Positions 16,107-24,341 are shown, counted from the stretch's first letter. The stretch is 28,585 nucleotides of DNA from Bordetella parapertussis (GCA_945877995.1 CAMDXD010000003.1:1-28585), one strand, 5' to 3'. The notes: generated from the sequence alone by a model not told the origin. Numbers and translations: made by a program.

Positions 16107-16592
16107 ATGTGTGCACGGCTCTCCGTCGCTTATGTTTCCCGTGTCCGGGTGATACGGCACCGCGAGAAAGGCGAATCACAGATCATCATCGACGACATCG
16201 ACGATTGCTACCACCGCATGATCGACGGCTTCGATGCACCGGTGCCGTCATCGACGCGCGAGACGTGGAACCATGGGCAGCGCATGGCGTTCGGTTTCAT
16301 CGATGCACCGCCCGAGGGGGGAGCAGGCCTCGGGCCGGTAACGCCCGCAGTCCATGAGATCTTTGCGATCGTCCTCCGAGGCCATGCGCTCGTACAGTTG
16401 GGCGACGAAAGGCGCACGCTTGCGGCTGGGGACGTCGTCCATGCGCGGCACGGCGAGCGATTCACCATGGCCCCGGACGCCGGCGGGGCCCGTTACGCGA
16501 TGGTGCGATCGACGCCCTGGCTCGAGCGCAAGATGGACCAGATGTCGGAGGACGAGCGCGAACAGTCGCGATTACACAATCGGGCGAATTGA
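16107..16592 (+). CDS. Small cupin-domain protein
   Basis: The C-terminal 100 residues form a single cupin barrel: VHEIFAIVLRGHALVQLG, then TLAAGDVVHARHGERFTM, matching the two cupin motifs but with fewer His ligands than metal-dependent members. Small cupins act as sugar, auxin or sulfur dioxygenase enzymes or as binding modules; nothing here discriminates. The start is uncertain: the ATG at 16107 lacks a ribosome site, and an ATG at 16218 or a GTG between them is possible. The TGA overlaps a 6-bp inverted repeat (GGGCGA/TCGCCC, 16582-16598). A dead Bug tail follows at once. Confidence 0.7.
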   Translation: MCARLSVAYVSRVRVIRHREKGESQIIIDDIDDCYHRMIDGFDAPVPSSTRETWNHGQRMAFGFIDAPPEGGAGLGPVTPAVHEIFAIVLRGHALVQLGDERRTLAAGDVVHARHGERFTMAPDAGGARYAMVRSTPWLERKMDQMSEDEREQSRLHNRAN

Positions 16593-16594
16593 TC

Positions 16595-16725
16595 GCCCCA
16601 GGGCTTGAACACCGCCTGCCGATAGTCCCGGATGCCGGTCAGTTCGCGGCGCAGATACGGGACGAGTATCAGCGGTACGGCAAGGCGTTGGCGCTGGCGG
16701 GGGTCAAGCCGGAGCAGGGATGGTG
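16595..16725 (+). pseudogene. C-terminal remnant of a Bug receptor gene
   Basis: Reading from about 16599, the frame gives GLEHRLPIV, then FAAQIRDEYQRYGKALALAG followed by VKPE, the characteristic last 40 residues of Bug proteins (F-A-x-x-I-x-x-E, then G-V-K). No start, signal peptide or binding loops remain upstream, where the cupin occupies the same frame region, and the normal stop is lost. It is the tail of a deleted receptor. Confidence 0.7.
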
Positions 16726-16768
16726 GCTGAATGCAGCGTGCGACGCGCTGCGGCCGTCCACGCCAGGC

Positions 16769-17641
16769 TCATCCCGCGAACTTCGGCTCAGGCAGCCCCT
16801 TGACCCCCAGTCCGCGAATCGCGAACAGTGCCCCTGCCAACGGCTGGTTCGCGCTTTCCCTGGGGTCGAGGAAGCGCGTACCGGAGGTGACGTACATCAC
16901 GTCGTAACCAGGTCCTCCGAACGTGCACATCGTCGGGTGCTGTACCGGCAGCTTGATGCGGCGGATCTCGCGGCCGGCAGGGTCGTAGCAGACCACGTGC
17001 CACCCATGGATATGCGCGCACCAGTAGTTGCCATCGGCGTCAACGGTCGCACCGTCGACACGATCCGGGACATCCTTTGTCGAAATGAAGACCCGCCGAT
17101 TGCTGATGGCCCCCGAGTCGATGTCGAGGTCATAGGCCCACACCGTGTCCTGCCGCGAGTCGCAGAAGTAGAGCGTCCGGTCGTCGGGGCTGAACGCCAT
17201 GCCGTTGGACGCGATGATGCCGCTTTCCATCTTGTGGCAGGAGTGATCTGCGTCGAGGCGATACAACCCCCCGTTCGCGGTCTTCAGGTCGCGGTTGATG
17301 GTTCCGCACCAATAGCGCCCACGGCGATCGCACTTCCCGTCATTGAGGCAGTTGTCGGTCCCCGGCTCGGCGGTGACGATGTGTCGCACCTCTTCCTTCT
17401 CGAGATCGACGAAGCAGAACCCGGACTTCATGCCGGCGACGATCCCGCCCTTCTGCCGGAACACGAGCGACCCGATTTCTTCCTTCATTTGCCACATGCG
17501 CGTTGCACCAGTGCCTGGTTCGTGCCGATACACGAGCGAACGGATGTTGTCGCACCAGTAGAGCGCGCCTTCGTCCTCGTTCCAGATCGGCCCCTCGCCC
17601 AGCACGTCCTTGCCCTCGTACACGCAGGTGATCTCAACCAT
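16769..17641 (-). CDS. SMP-30/gluconolactonase-family lactonase
   Basis: This 290-residue six-bladed propeller has all SMP-30 hallmarks: Glu16 in LGEGPIW, Asn100 in LNDGKCD, Asn146 in IASNGMAFSPD and Asp196 in PDRVDGATVDADGNYW, the divalent-metal ligands and active site. The family hydrolyses sugar and other lactones. CAGGAG lies five bases before the ATG at 17641. It is the last gene of a four-gene minus-strand group with two NMT1-like proteins and a TauD-type dioxygenase, so it may open a lactone formed after the oxidation step. It converges on the Bug remnant. Confidence 0.94.
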   Translation of the reverse strand: MVEITCVYEGKDVLGEGPIWNEDEGALYWCDNIRSLVYRHEPGTGATRMWQMKEEIGSLVFRQKGGIVAGMKSGFCFVDLEKEEVRHIVTAEPGTDNCLNDGKCDRRGRYWCGTINRDLKTANGGLYRLDADHSCHKMESGIIASNGMAFSPDDRTLYFCDSRQDTVWAYDLDIDSGAISNRRVFISTKDVPDRVDGATVDADGNYWCAHIHGWHVVCYDPAGREIRRIKLPVQHPTMCTFGGPGYDVMYVTSGTRFLDPRESANQPLAGALFAIRGLGVKGLPEPKFAG

Positions 17642-17681
17642 GGCAACTCCTGTTCGTTGCGGCTCCCATCGCCGTTCGCCG

Positions 17682-18602
17682 TCAGACCGACGGGGGATCG
17701 TCGCGCACGGCCTGCGCCGCGAAGCTCGGATCGATGCATGCTTCGTAGGCCAGGCGCGTACGGATCTCGCCGCCATGGAACATCGCATCGCGTTTCCATT
17801 CGAAGCCGGCCGGATCCACCACCGGGGAGAGGCTCCACAGCCCGAGTGCCTTGTACGCGTTGCAGCATGCGGCCAGCGTCGCCTGCGGGATCTCGGGCAG
17901 ATAGTTCGCGACCACTTGCGCGAGTTCTCGCCCGTCGTGTGCGTGGATCCACTTTAGCGTGCGGTACATCGCGCGCGTCATCCGCAGCACCGCTTCCGGG
18001 TTGCGCTCGATGTACTGTCGGGTCGTGAACAGCGTGGTGAAGGATGTCGGACCGCGGTCGGCGGCGGCGTACCACAGGTGTCCCGCACCTTCATCGATCA
18101 GTTGCTGCGCCATGGGCTCGAAGACCTGGATGACGTCGACCTTCCCGGCGCGCAGCAGGGCGGCGTTTTCGTCCATGGTTCCGGGCGGCGAACGACGGAT
18201 GGAAACCGGGTCGACGCCAGCGAGGCGCAGGTCGTGCTGCAGGCAGATCCACGGGGTCGGGGCCTCGGTGAAGATCGCGACGGTCTTCCCCGCCAGGTCG
18301 CCCATGCGGAATCCGGCATTCGGGGTCCGGCCGACGAGCAGTGTCGGTTCACGTCCGACGATCTCGCAGAAGGCGACCGCGCCTGACTTCGGATTCGCAT
18401 CGAGCGCGTACAGCAGGCGCATCGGGCCGCCCCAGGACATCTCTGCCTCGCCCGCAATCACCGCGTCGAGCGTCTTGCCCAGTTGCGGCGTCATCCTGAC
18501 CTCCACGTCCAGGCCTTCCGCCTCGTAGCTACCGAGCACCGTGTTCGCATAGAACGGTGCGTAGAACATCGATCGGAAGTTCTCGAGCAGGGTCAGTCGC
18601 AT
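17682..18602 (-). CDS. NMT1/THI5-like substrate-binding-fold protein without signal peptide (copy 2)
   Basis: This 306-residue protein has the NMT1/THI5-type periplasmic-binding fold: FYAPFYANTVLGSYEAEGLD near the N-terminus, GKTLDAVIAGEAEMSWGGP, EAPTPWICLQHDL, VDVIQVFEP and YAAADRGPTSFTTLF. It starts MRLTLLENF and enters the fold at once, with no signal peptide or lipobox. It shares the WGGP, EAPTPW, QVFEP and ADRG motifs with the next gene upstream, so the two are duplicates. GAGGCGAGACGC precedes the ATG. No ABC permease or ATPase is nearby. A cytoplasmic enzyme or ligand carrier is as plausible as a transporter part. Confidence 0.85.
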   Translation of the reverse strand: MRLTLLENFRSMFYAPFYANTVLGSYEAEGLDVEVRMTPQLGKTLDAVIAGEAEMSWGGPMRLLYALDANPKSGAVAFCEIVGREPTLLVGRTPNAGFRMGDLAGKTVAIFTEAPTPWICLQHDLRLAGVDPVSIRRSPPGTMDENAALLRAGKVDVIQVFEPMAQQLIDEGAGHLWYAAADRGPTSFTTLFTTRQYIERNPEAVLRMTRAMYRTLKWIHAHDGRELAQVVANYLPEIPQATLAACCNAYKALGLWSLSPVVDPAGFEWKRDAMFHGGEIRTRLAYEACIDPSFAAQAVRDDPPSV

Positions 18603-18613
18603 GCGTCTCGCCT

Positions 18614-19537
18614 CTACGAAGTCTTCAATGCATCTTCTGCCAGCGTCGCATCGACGCATGCGGCGTACTGCGGCAGGGCGTGCACCGAGCCCGCCGACAG
18701 GAGCGCCTGTGCGAGGCGATCGAACGACTCGCCTGAGATGTGTATCGACGTAGCCCAGATGCCCAGCCCGAAATACCGGTCGATCACGCGCCTTAGGATC
18801 GCCGGATCGAGATCGGCATAGGTCGGGGCGACCGCCTCGGCCAGCGCACCCGGCCCGCTGGCCTGAATCCAGGCCAGCGTGTCGGACATGCCCCGGCACA
18901 GGCGCACGAAGTCCTGCCGGCGCTGCGCGATGCGTTCCGCAGTCGCGATGAAGGCGGTGTATGCAGTATCGCCGCGATCGGCAGCAGTGGCCCACACCGC
19001 ACAGCCGTGATGCGCTTCCAGCAGGGCTGCGTAGGGCTCGAAGACCTGCGCCACATCGATCGCGCCGCTGACGAGGGCATCCGAGTTCTGCTGCATGGTG
19101 TTGCCGGCGATGCGCACGACCTTGTCCGGGTCGACACCGAGGCGCTGGAGGTCGTCCTGCAGGCACAGCCAGGGCGTGGGCGCTTCCGACGTACTGCCCA
19201 GCCTGAAGTCGACGAGCTCCTGGAGCCGGAACCCCGGCCTGAGCGCCCGCCCGAGCAGCAGGAACGGATCGCGCCTGACGACCGAGCAGAACGTGCGCAG
19301 CGAACAGCCGCTGTCCGCGTCGATCTCGTGCATCACGCGCGCCGGCCCTCCCCAGCCGGCGTCCGCCGCGCCCGAGTGCAGTGCGTCGACGACGGCCTGG
19401 CCGCTGCCCACGACGTCCATGCTGACTTCGAGGCCATGGCGCCTGAAGGCGCCGGTCGCGAGCGCCGCATAGAAGGGTGCATAGAACGGCACCCGGAACG
19501 GCACGGCGAGCTTCAAGCGGATTGCCTGGTCTGTCAT
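18614..19537 (-). CDS. NMT1/THI5-like substrate-binding-fold protein without signal peptide (copy 1)
   Basis: This 307-residue paralog of the following gene reads RVPFYAPFYAALATGAFRRH near the N-terminus, then AADAGWGGPARVMHEID, EAPTPWLCLQDDL, AIDVAQVFEPYA and ATAADRGDTAYTAF. Like its partner it lacks a signal peptide. Its stop lies 11 nt before the partner's start, and its own start is 10 nt after the TauD-type stop, so all three are one transcription unit. Divergence between the copies is large outside the motifs, which points to an old duplication with different ligands or a heterodimer. Confidence 0.85.
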   Translation of the reverse strand: MTDQAIRLKLAVPFRVPFYAPFYAALATGAFRRHGLEVSMDVVGSGQAVVDALHSGAADAGWGGPARVMHEIDADSGCSLRTFCSVVRRDPFLLLGRALRPGFRLQELVDFRLGSTSEAPTPWLCLQDDLQRLGVDPDKVVRIAGNTMQQNSDALVSGAIDVAQVFEPYAALLEAHHGCAVWATAADRGDTAYTAFIATAERIAQRRQDFVRLCRGMSDTLAWIQASGPGALAEAVAPTYADLDPAILRRVIDRYFGLGIWATSIHISGESFDRLAQALLSAGSVHALPQYAACVDATLAEDALKTS

Positions 19538-19547
19538 CGGCGAGCTT

Positions 19548-20423
19548 TCATCCTGCGAGTGCAGCCTCGATGTCGAGGGTCGTCACCCGCCGCAACTCCC
19601 GGCGGTGCACGCCGTCTTCGTAGGGTCGGCCGCGGTGCATGGTGGCAAGGTTGTCCCAGATCACGAGGTCTCCGGCACGCCAGGAATGCGCATGCACGAA
19701 CCGTCGCTCGGTGGCGTGGTCCATCAGGTCGCGCAGCAGCAACCGACCTTCGGGCACCGGCATTTCCATGATGCGCGTGGCGTGAGCCGCGAGATAGAGT
19801 GAACGCCGGCCGGTACGCGGGTTCGTTCGCACCAGCGGATGGACGGCACCCTTGAGCTTGTCCAGCTCATCGTTGGTGAACTCGAAGCCGAGCGTCTGGC
19901 GCGAATGGGCGATCGAATGATGCACGTGCAGCGACTCGATGCGCTTGCGGGTCGCTGCATCGAGCGCGTCGTAAGCCGATCGCATGTCGGCAAATTCGGT
20001 GTCGGCGTCGGTTGGCGGCACGATGCGCGCAGACAGCATCGAATACCGACCTGCCGGATCCTGGAACGATGCGTCGGTGTGCCACAGTCGATTGCCCAGC
20101 GCATACATCCTGCGCCGGTCTTCACTGTGCAGGAGCTTGCCATCTTCATCGACGTTCGAGATGTCGGAAAGCCCCTCGTACTTCAACCGGTTGGGTCTCA
20201 CCGCAGCCGCGCCGGTCTTCGTATGCAGCACACCGTCGAAGCGTTGCGCGAAGGCGAGCTGCCCGGCGTCCGTGAACGTCTGGTCGTGGAACACGAGCAC
20301 GCCATGCTCGTCCATGCCGGTGCGCAGCGCAGCCAGGATGCCGGGGTCCTGCAGCTGCATGAGGTCGATCGCGGAAACTTCTGCAACGAACAACGGATGC
20401 AGGGGAGTGAAAACGGGCTTCAC
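19548..20423 (-). CDS. TauD/TfdA-family 2-oxoglutarate/Fe(II) dioxygenase
   Basis: This 291-residue enzyme has the TauD/TfdA jelly-roll with iron ligands His115 and Asp117 (LWHTDASF) and His263 (TMHRGRPY), and Arg274 in HRRELRRVTT for 2-oxoglutarate. Family members oxidise taurine, phenoxyacetates, alkyl sulfates and similar carboxylates or sulfonates while producing succinate and CO2; the substrate here is not evident. The start is GTG at 20423 with GGAG six bases upstream. It is the first gene of the group with two NMT1-like proteins and SMP-30, and it is divergent from a Bug receptor across a 222-bp promoter region. Confidence 0.93.
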   Translation of the reverse strand: MKPVFTPLHPLFVAEVSAIDLMQLQDPGILAALRTGMDEHGVLVFHDQTFTDAGQLAFAQRFDGVLHTKTGAAAVRPNRLKYEGLSDISNVDEDGKLLHSEDRRRMYALGNRLWHTDASFQDPAGRYSMLSARIVPPTDADTEFADMRSAYDALDAATRKRIESLHVHHSIAHSRQTLGFEFTNDELDKLKGAVHPLVRTNPRTGRRSLYLAAHATRIMEMPVPEGRLLLRDLMDHATERRFVHAHSWRAGDLVIWDNLATMHRGRPYEDGVHRRELRRVTTLDIEAALAG

Positions 20424-20530
20424 TGGCGTCTCCAGAACATGGGAAGAATCGTGTCCGCCACCGAACAGATCGTCGCTCCGCAGGCTTCACGCCACCGAGG
20501 GTCCTACCTATCCGGAGAAAAGCTTAGCAC

Positions 20531-20585
20531 ACGCGCGAGCGCGTCCAGCCGGCGGCCGCGCGCACTTGCCAGCGTGGTACGCTGG
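20531..20585. promoter_or_regulatory. Palindromes between divergent dioxygenase and Bug genes
   Basis: Two inverted repeats lie in the 222-bp divergent region: ACGCGC-GA-GCGCGT (20531-20544) and CCAGCGT-GGT-ACGCTGG (20569-20585). They could be operator sites for a regulator encoded elsewhere. Neither has a recognised consensus. Confidence 0.35.
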
Positions 20586-20645
20586 TTGCTTGGATGGGTT
20601 AGCCTCGTCGAGCAACTCGTTCGGCGTCTTCATTGGGAGAGTCTG

Positions 20646-21608
20646 ATGTCGTCCAGCCTGAGCGTTCCTGCTGTCATCCTGCTCCTCGTTACACCGGTTG
20701 CGTTGGCACAGTCCTTTCCGTCCAAGCCCATTCGCGTGATCGTCGGCTTCGTGCCCGGCGGTCCCACCGACATCAGCGCGCGGATGATCAGCCAGAAGCT
20801 CTCGGAATCCTGGGGCCAGCCGGTGATCATCGAGAACCGGGCCGGCGCGACGACGCAGATCGCCGGGCAGATGGTCGCCAACAGCCCACCGGACGGCTAC
20901 ACGCTGCTCGCCAGTGCCTCGACCCAGGCCCTGCTGCCGAGCCTGTTTCCGAAAATGAGCTACGACCCGATGAAGGACTTCAAGCCGATCACCGTGATCT
21001 TCTCGGCGCCCTTCCTGCTGACGGTCAGCCGGACACTGCCCGTCAAGCGCATCAGCGACGTGGTCAAGCTCGCCAAGGCACGGCCGGGCGAACTCAGCTA
21101 CGCCTCCGCGGGCCTCGGCTCCGCCTCGCAACTGACGTTCGAGCTGTTCAGGGTCAACACGGGCACCAACATGAACCATGTGCCCTACAAAGGGCAGGGG
21201 CAGGCGCTGGCCGACCTGGTGGCGGGCGAGGTGCAGCTGATGTTCAACAGCCTCGGCGCGGTGACCGGGTTCCTCACCGAGGGTCGGCTGCGCGCCGTCG
21301 GTGTCACCTCCGCCAAGCGGCTCCCTTCATTGCCCGATGTTCCTACCTTCGCGGAATCCAATGTCCCCGACATGGTCACCGGTTCGTGGTACGGGTTCTG
21401 GGCACCGGCACGCACACCGGACGACATCCTGAACCAGTTGAACAGGGAAATGGTGCGCATCACGCAGACGCCGGAGATCCGCAAGCAGATCTTCGACATG
21501 GGTGGCGTGCCGATCGGCAACAGTCGCGCGGAGTTCGAGGCCTTCCAGGAAGCCGACCGGGCGCGCTGGGCGCGCGTGATCAAGGAAGCAGGGATCAAGC
21601 TTCAGTAG
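20646..21608 (+). CDS. Bug/TctC-family receptor divergent from the TauD-type gene
   Basis: This 320-residue Bug receptor has a short signal peptide ending PVALAQ before SFPSKP. Loop 1 reads GFVPGGPTDISAR, with Gly for the usual Pro; IENRAGATTQ, PPDGYTLLA and YKGQGQALADLVAGE follow, and the protein ends KEAGIKLQ. GGGAG lies six bases before the ATG at 20646; open frame upstream is an antisense shadow of the TauD-type gene. It is divergent from the dioxygenase group and convergent with the PuuE-like gene (42 nt between stops), so its partner enzyme may be either. Confidence 0.93.
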   Translation: MSSSLSVPAVILLLVTPVALAQSFPSKPIRVIVGFVPGGPTDISARMISQKLSESWGQPVIIENRAGATTQIAGQMVANSPPDGYTLLASASTQALLPSLFPKMSYDPMKDFKPITVIFSAPFLLTVSRTLPVKRISDVVKLAKARPGELSYASAGLGSASQLTFELFRVNTGTNMNHVPYKGQGQALADLVAGEVQLMFNSLGAVTGFLTEGRLRAVGVTSAKRLPSLPDVPTFAESNVPDMVTGSWYGFWAPARTPDDILNQLNREMVRITQTPEIRKQIFDMGGVPIGNSRAEFEAFQEADRARWARVIKEAGIKLQ

Positions 21609-21650
21609 CAGCGACGCTCCATGCAGGGCCGAGGTGGACCACGCGTCCAC

Positions 21651-22574
21651 TCACGGACCGGACACAGGCCAGTTCCATGTGTCCGGCGGCGCGAAGCGCC
21701 CGGCCCAGAAACGCGCGATATCGGTGCGCGAGCAGACCCACACGTCTGGATGCCTGCGCACGTGCTCCAGGAAGCGCTCGAGACCGCCGATCCGGCCCGG
21801 GCGTCCGATAATCTTCGGATGCAGGCCGACCGACATCATGCGCGGCGTGCGCGCGCTTTCGCGGTAGAGCGTGTCGAACGAGTCGATGCAATAGACTTCG
21901 AAATCGCGTCCGCTGTTGAACGTGCCCCGCCAGAAGCGCCCGTCGTTGCAGTCGATCGTATAGGGCACGACGAGGAAAGGACGCCCCTGCACGTCCTGGA
22001 AATAGGGGATGTCGTCGCTGACGCTCTGGCAATCGTAGAGGAAGCCTTCCTCGGCCAGGATGCGCCGCGTGATGACGGTCTGCGGCGTGCGATTGAACCA
22101 GCCGACCACGCGCTGCCCCGTGGTCCGCTGGAACGACTCCGATGCCTTGCGGATTTCCGCGCGCTCTTGGGCTTCATCGAAGCCGGCATGCGTGATCCAG
22201 CGATAACCGTGACTGACGATGTCGTAGTTGCGATCGACGAAGTCCTTCGTCACGGGCGGATTGCGTTCGAGGGCCAGCGCGCACGCGAAGATAGTCGGGC
22301 GAACCTGGAACGTGTCGAACAGGTCGATAATCCGGTAGATGCCGACCCTGCTGCCGTACTCGTAGACGGACTCCTGGTGGATTTCGCGCTCGCCTGGCTT
22401 TACCGGAAACACCGCCTCGCTCGCATCCTCCCGGTGGGCATCGCCGTCGAGGGGATTACGCTCGGAGCCCTCTTCGTAATTGACGACGATGTTGAGCGCG
22501 AGACGCGCACAGTTTGGCCATTCGAACGCCGGTGGATTTCGCCCGTAGCCTATGAAGTCGCGCGGCATGTCCAT
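21651..22574 (-). CDS. Polysaccharide-deacetylase-fold hydrolase, PuuE-like
   Basis: This 307-residue protein matches the cofactor-independent allantoinase/PuuE group of the polysaccharide deacetylase (NodB) fold. It begins MPRDFIGYGRNPPAFEWP, has NIVVNYEEGSERN where classical deacetylases carry the catalytic DD pair, and SHGYRWITH where they have the metal-binding HSHTH motif. This group hydrolyses cyclic amide bonds such as allantoin, but several relatives are true deacetylases, so the reaction is open. The first ATG (22574) is used; a second lies two codons on. A weak AAGGAT site precedes it. Hydrolysis of a C-N bond would fit the amide theme of the window. Confidence 0.88.
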   Translation of the reverse strand: MDMPRDFIGYGRNPPAFEWPNCARLALNIVVNYEEGSERNPLDGDAHREDASEAVFPVKPGEREIHQESVYEYGSRVGIYRIIDLFDTFQVRPTIFACALALERNPPVTKDFVDRNYDIVSHGYRWITHAGFDEAQERAEIRKASESFQRTTGQRVVGWFNRTPQTVITRRILAEEGFLYDCQSVSDDIPYFQDVQGRPFLVVPYTIDCNDGRFWRGTFNSGRDFEVYCIDSFDTLYRESARTPRMMSVGLHPKIIGRPGRIGGLERFLEHVRRHPDVWVCSRTDIARFWAGRFAPPDTWNWPVSGP

Positions 22575-22770
22575 TGGTCAGCCCATCCTTTCGAGTCGGT
22601 CACCGCGCGCAGCATTGAAGCGCCAGTCTATCCAGGACGCGCAGGCATGCGAAGCCGACGACGGAGCGAATAGTACTTTCAAACGGCCCCCACCCTGCCA
22701 AGAGCCACTGCCTTTCGGCAGCAAGCCGCGCGCCGATGCGCCGCACGGGCAAGCATCGGCCGCTGGATCT
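22575..22770. other. Gene-free stretch before repeat copy A
   Basis: This stretch separates the PuuE-like start from the repeated element. No gene, RNA or clear promoter is recognised in it. Confidence 0.5.
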
Positions 22771-23010
22771 CTTCCAGGCGGCCGGAGTCACAAGACTAAG
22801 GCGGTTCTGCAGCGGGGCTGACGATCCCGCGCGGCCTGCGCTCGCGTGAAGCGGTCAAACTGCGTCGAAGTGAGACACCTCGGGCCGATTCAGGGGCCGA
22901 GTGGTCATCGAGAGCGGGGAATTTTCAGCAAACACCGCGCGATTGACCCCTTGTCGGGCCGGCGATAAGCTCACCAGCGGGGAATAAAATGCCTAGAACT
23001 TCCTATTTTC
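22771..23010 (+). repeat. Diverged direct repeat, copy A (possible IS end)
   Basis: About 240 bp align with 26937-27175 in the same orientation. Similarity begins at CTTCC, runs through CTGC-x-GCGCTGA-like and ATCCCGC blocks and TGAGAC, includes an identical 22-bp stretch (22916-22937), continues over GATTGAC and TTGTCGGGCC, and ends at TTCCTATT. Several short repeats of the type GGTCAAAC, GGTCATCG and GGGGAATTTTCA inside it resemble the multiple internal repeats of IS21-family ends, but no transposase gene adjoins. It lies upstream of a Bug gene. Confidence 0.85.
22943..22971 (+). promoter_or_regulatory. Sigma70-like promoter within repeat copy A
   Basis: TTGACC (22943-22948) and TAAGCT (22966-22971) are 17 bp apart. 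The -35 is good and the -10 weak. It points at the small reading frame and Bug gene downstream and sits at the same place as the promoter-like site in copy B. Confidence 0.4.
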
Positions 23011-23013
23011 GAG

Positions 23014-23148
23014 ATGGGGAAGCGGGCGAAAGTGGCCGCGGTAATCGAGGCGACGCAGGGCCTGGGTGCCTTGTCCCTCCGACCCCGCCGTATCGCGCAG
23101 GCTGCGGCAGCGGCGCGTGCTGCCGCGAAGATGAATCCGACGTCGTGA
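23014..23148 (+). CDS. Possible 44-residue protein of unknown function
   Basis: An ATG-started frame of 44 codons begins MGKRAKVAAVIEATQGLG and ends in an Ala/Arg-rich helix (AQAAAAARAAAKMNPTS). It lies between repeat copy A and the Bug gene. There is no clear ribosome site, and it may be a gene fragment or chance frame. No family is recognised. Confidence 0.25.
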   Translation: MGKRAKVAAVIEATQGLGALSLRPRRIAQAAAAARAAAKMNPTS

Positions 23149-23193
23149 GCTGAACCAGTGGTTCCAAGATTTTCGGCTATGGAGGAGCTTGCT

Positions 23194-24162
23194 ATGGGTA
23201 CCGTACTCTTGCGTGCATTTATGTGTGTGGCGATTCTATTTTGTGTGAGCACTCCCGTCGGCGCGCAACCCTATCCCTCGAAGCCCGTGCGACTCATCGT
23301 GCCGTTTGCGCCCGGCGGCGGCGCCGACCTCGCAGCTCGCTTGATCGGGCCGAAACTCTCGGAGCATCTGGGACAGCAGGTCATCATCGATAATCGCGGC
23401 GGCGCGAGCGGCAATATCGGCGCCGAACTCGCGGCAAAGAGCGTAGCCGACGGCTACACGCTATTCTTGAGCACCGCCAGCCATACCATGGCTGTCAGCG
23501 TGTTCAGCAACTTGCGCGCTCATCCGACGCGAGACTTCGTGCCGGTGACCCTGATCGCGAAGACGCCCAACATCCTCGCCGTGCATCCCTCGCTGCCAGC
23601 CAAGTCGGTGCAGGAGCTCGTTGCGCTCGCGAAGAAGGTGCCAGGCAAGATCAATTTCGCCAGCGATGGCGTGGGGAATCTGCGCTTGGGCGTGGAGCTG
23701 CTCAAGGCCATGACCGGGATCAACATGGTCAATATCCCCTACAATGGCACCGCCCCAGCCGTGATCGCTGTGCTGAGCGGCGAAGCCGCGCTCATAATGG
23801 CGCCGGCCATCGCGTTGCTGCCGCACGTGTCGAGCGGTCGCATGCGCGGGCTCGGTGTCTCCAGCGATCGGCGCCTGGAGATTCAGCCGCATCTTCCGAC
23901 CATAGCCGAAGCCAGCATCAAGGGGTTCGAAGCGAATCAATGGTACGGATTCATGTTCCCCGCGGGCACCGCGGAAGCGATCGTGAGTCGCGTGCAGGCG
24001 GATACGATCAAGGTCATTCAAACGCCTGACATGAAACAGCGATTCGTCGAGAACGCCTTTATCGGCGTCGGCAACACGCCCTCCGAGTTCGCGCGATTCC
24101 TCAAGGAAGACATCGAGCGGTGGGCCGTCGCGGTGAAAGCATCGGGCGCGCGCATCGAATGA
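23194..24162 (+). CDS. Bug/TctC-family receptor behind repeat copy A
   Basis: This 322-residue Bug receptor has a signal peptide (LLRAFMCVAILFCVSTPVGA) before QPYPSKPVR. Binding loops are PFAPGGGADLAAR, IDNRGGASGNIGAEL, VADGYTLFL and IPYNGTAPAVIAVLSGE, where Asn replaces the Lys of the usual YKG. It ends VAVKASGARIE. A strong GGAGGAG lies six bases ahead of the ATG at 23194. Codon third positions are visibly richer in A and T than in the neighbouring genes, which with the repeated element upstream suggests a separate arrival. It converges on the TcuA-like gene (179 bp apart). Confidence 0.93.
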   Translation: MGTVLLRAFMCVAILFCVSTPVGAQPYPSKPVRLIVPFAPGGGADLAARLIGPKLSEHLGQQVIIDNRGGASGNIGAELAAKSVADGYTLFLSTASHTMAVSVFSNLRAHPTRDFVPVTLIAKTPNILAVHPSLPAKSVQELVALAKKVPGKINFASDGVGNLRLGVELLKAMTGINMVNIPYNGTAPAVIAVLSGEAALIMAPAIALLPHVSSGRMRGLGVSSDRRLEIQPHLPTIAEASIKGFEANQWYGFMFPAGTAEAIVSRVQADTIKVIQTPDMKQRFVENAFIGVGNTPSEFARFLKEDIERWAVAVKASGARIE

Positions 24163-24341
24163 CCGCGGCCGATTCCGTTCGCCCTGTGTTGCCAGCGGGA
24201 TATTCGCGCCCCTGACGACTTCGAGCAGGGGGGCTTGGACGAGGTGCAGCCGACGCTGGCAGCGCCACCCTCATGCAGAGACTCCGACGTTGAAACCGTG
24301 AAGGCGCCGCCGAGGAAGCGTTCGCCGCCGGATCCGCAGCC

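Noticed and set aside
15759..16160. An N-terminal extension of the secreted protein
   Set aside because: The sequence is low-information Arg/Ser-rich. The start at 15758 is followed by a standard signal peptide.
16582..16598. An inverted repeat at the cupin stop taken as a terminator
   Set aside because: The stem is only 6 bp and no T-run follows.
16589..18028. A 479-codon plus-strand open frame
   Set aside because: Beyond the short Bug tail it is antisense to the SMP-30 and NMT1-like genes, which have clear motifs, so it is a GC-driven shadow.
19839..20645. A 269-residue N-terminal extension of the Bug protein
   Set aside because: It is antisense to the TauD-type gene, and a signal peptide with a ribosome site starts at 20646.
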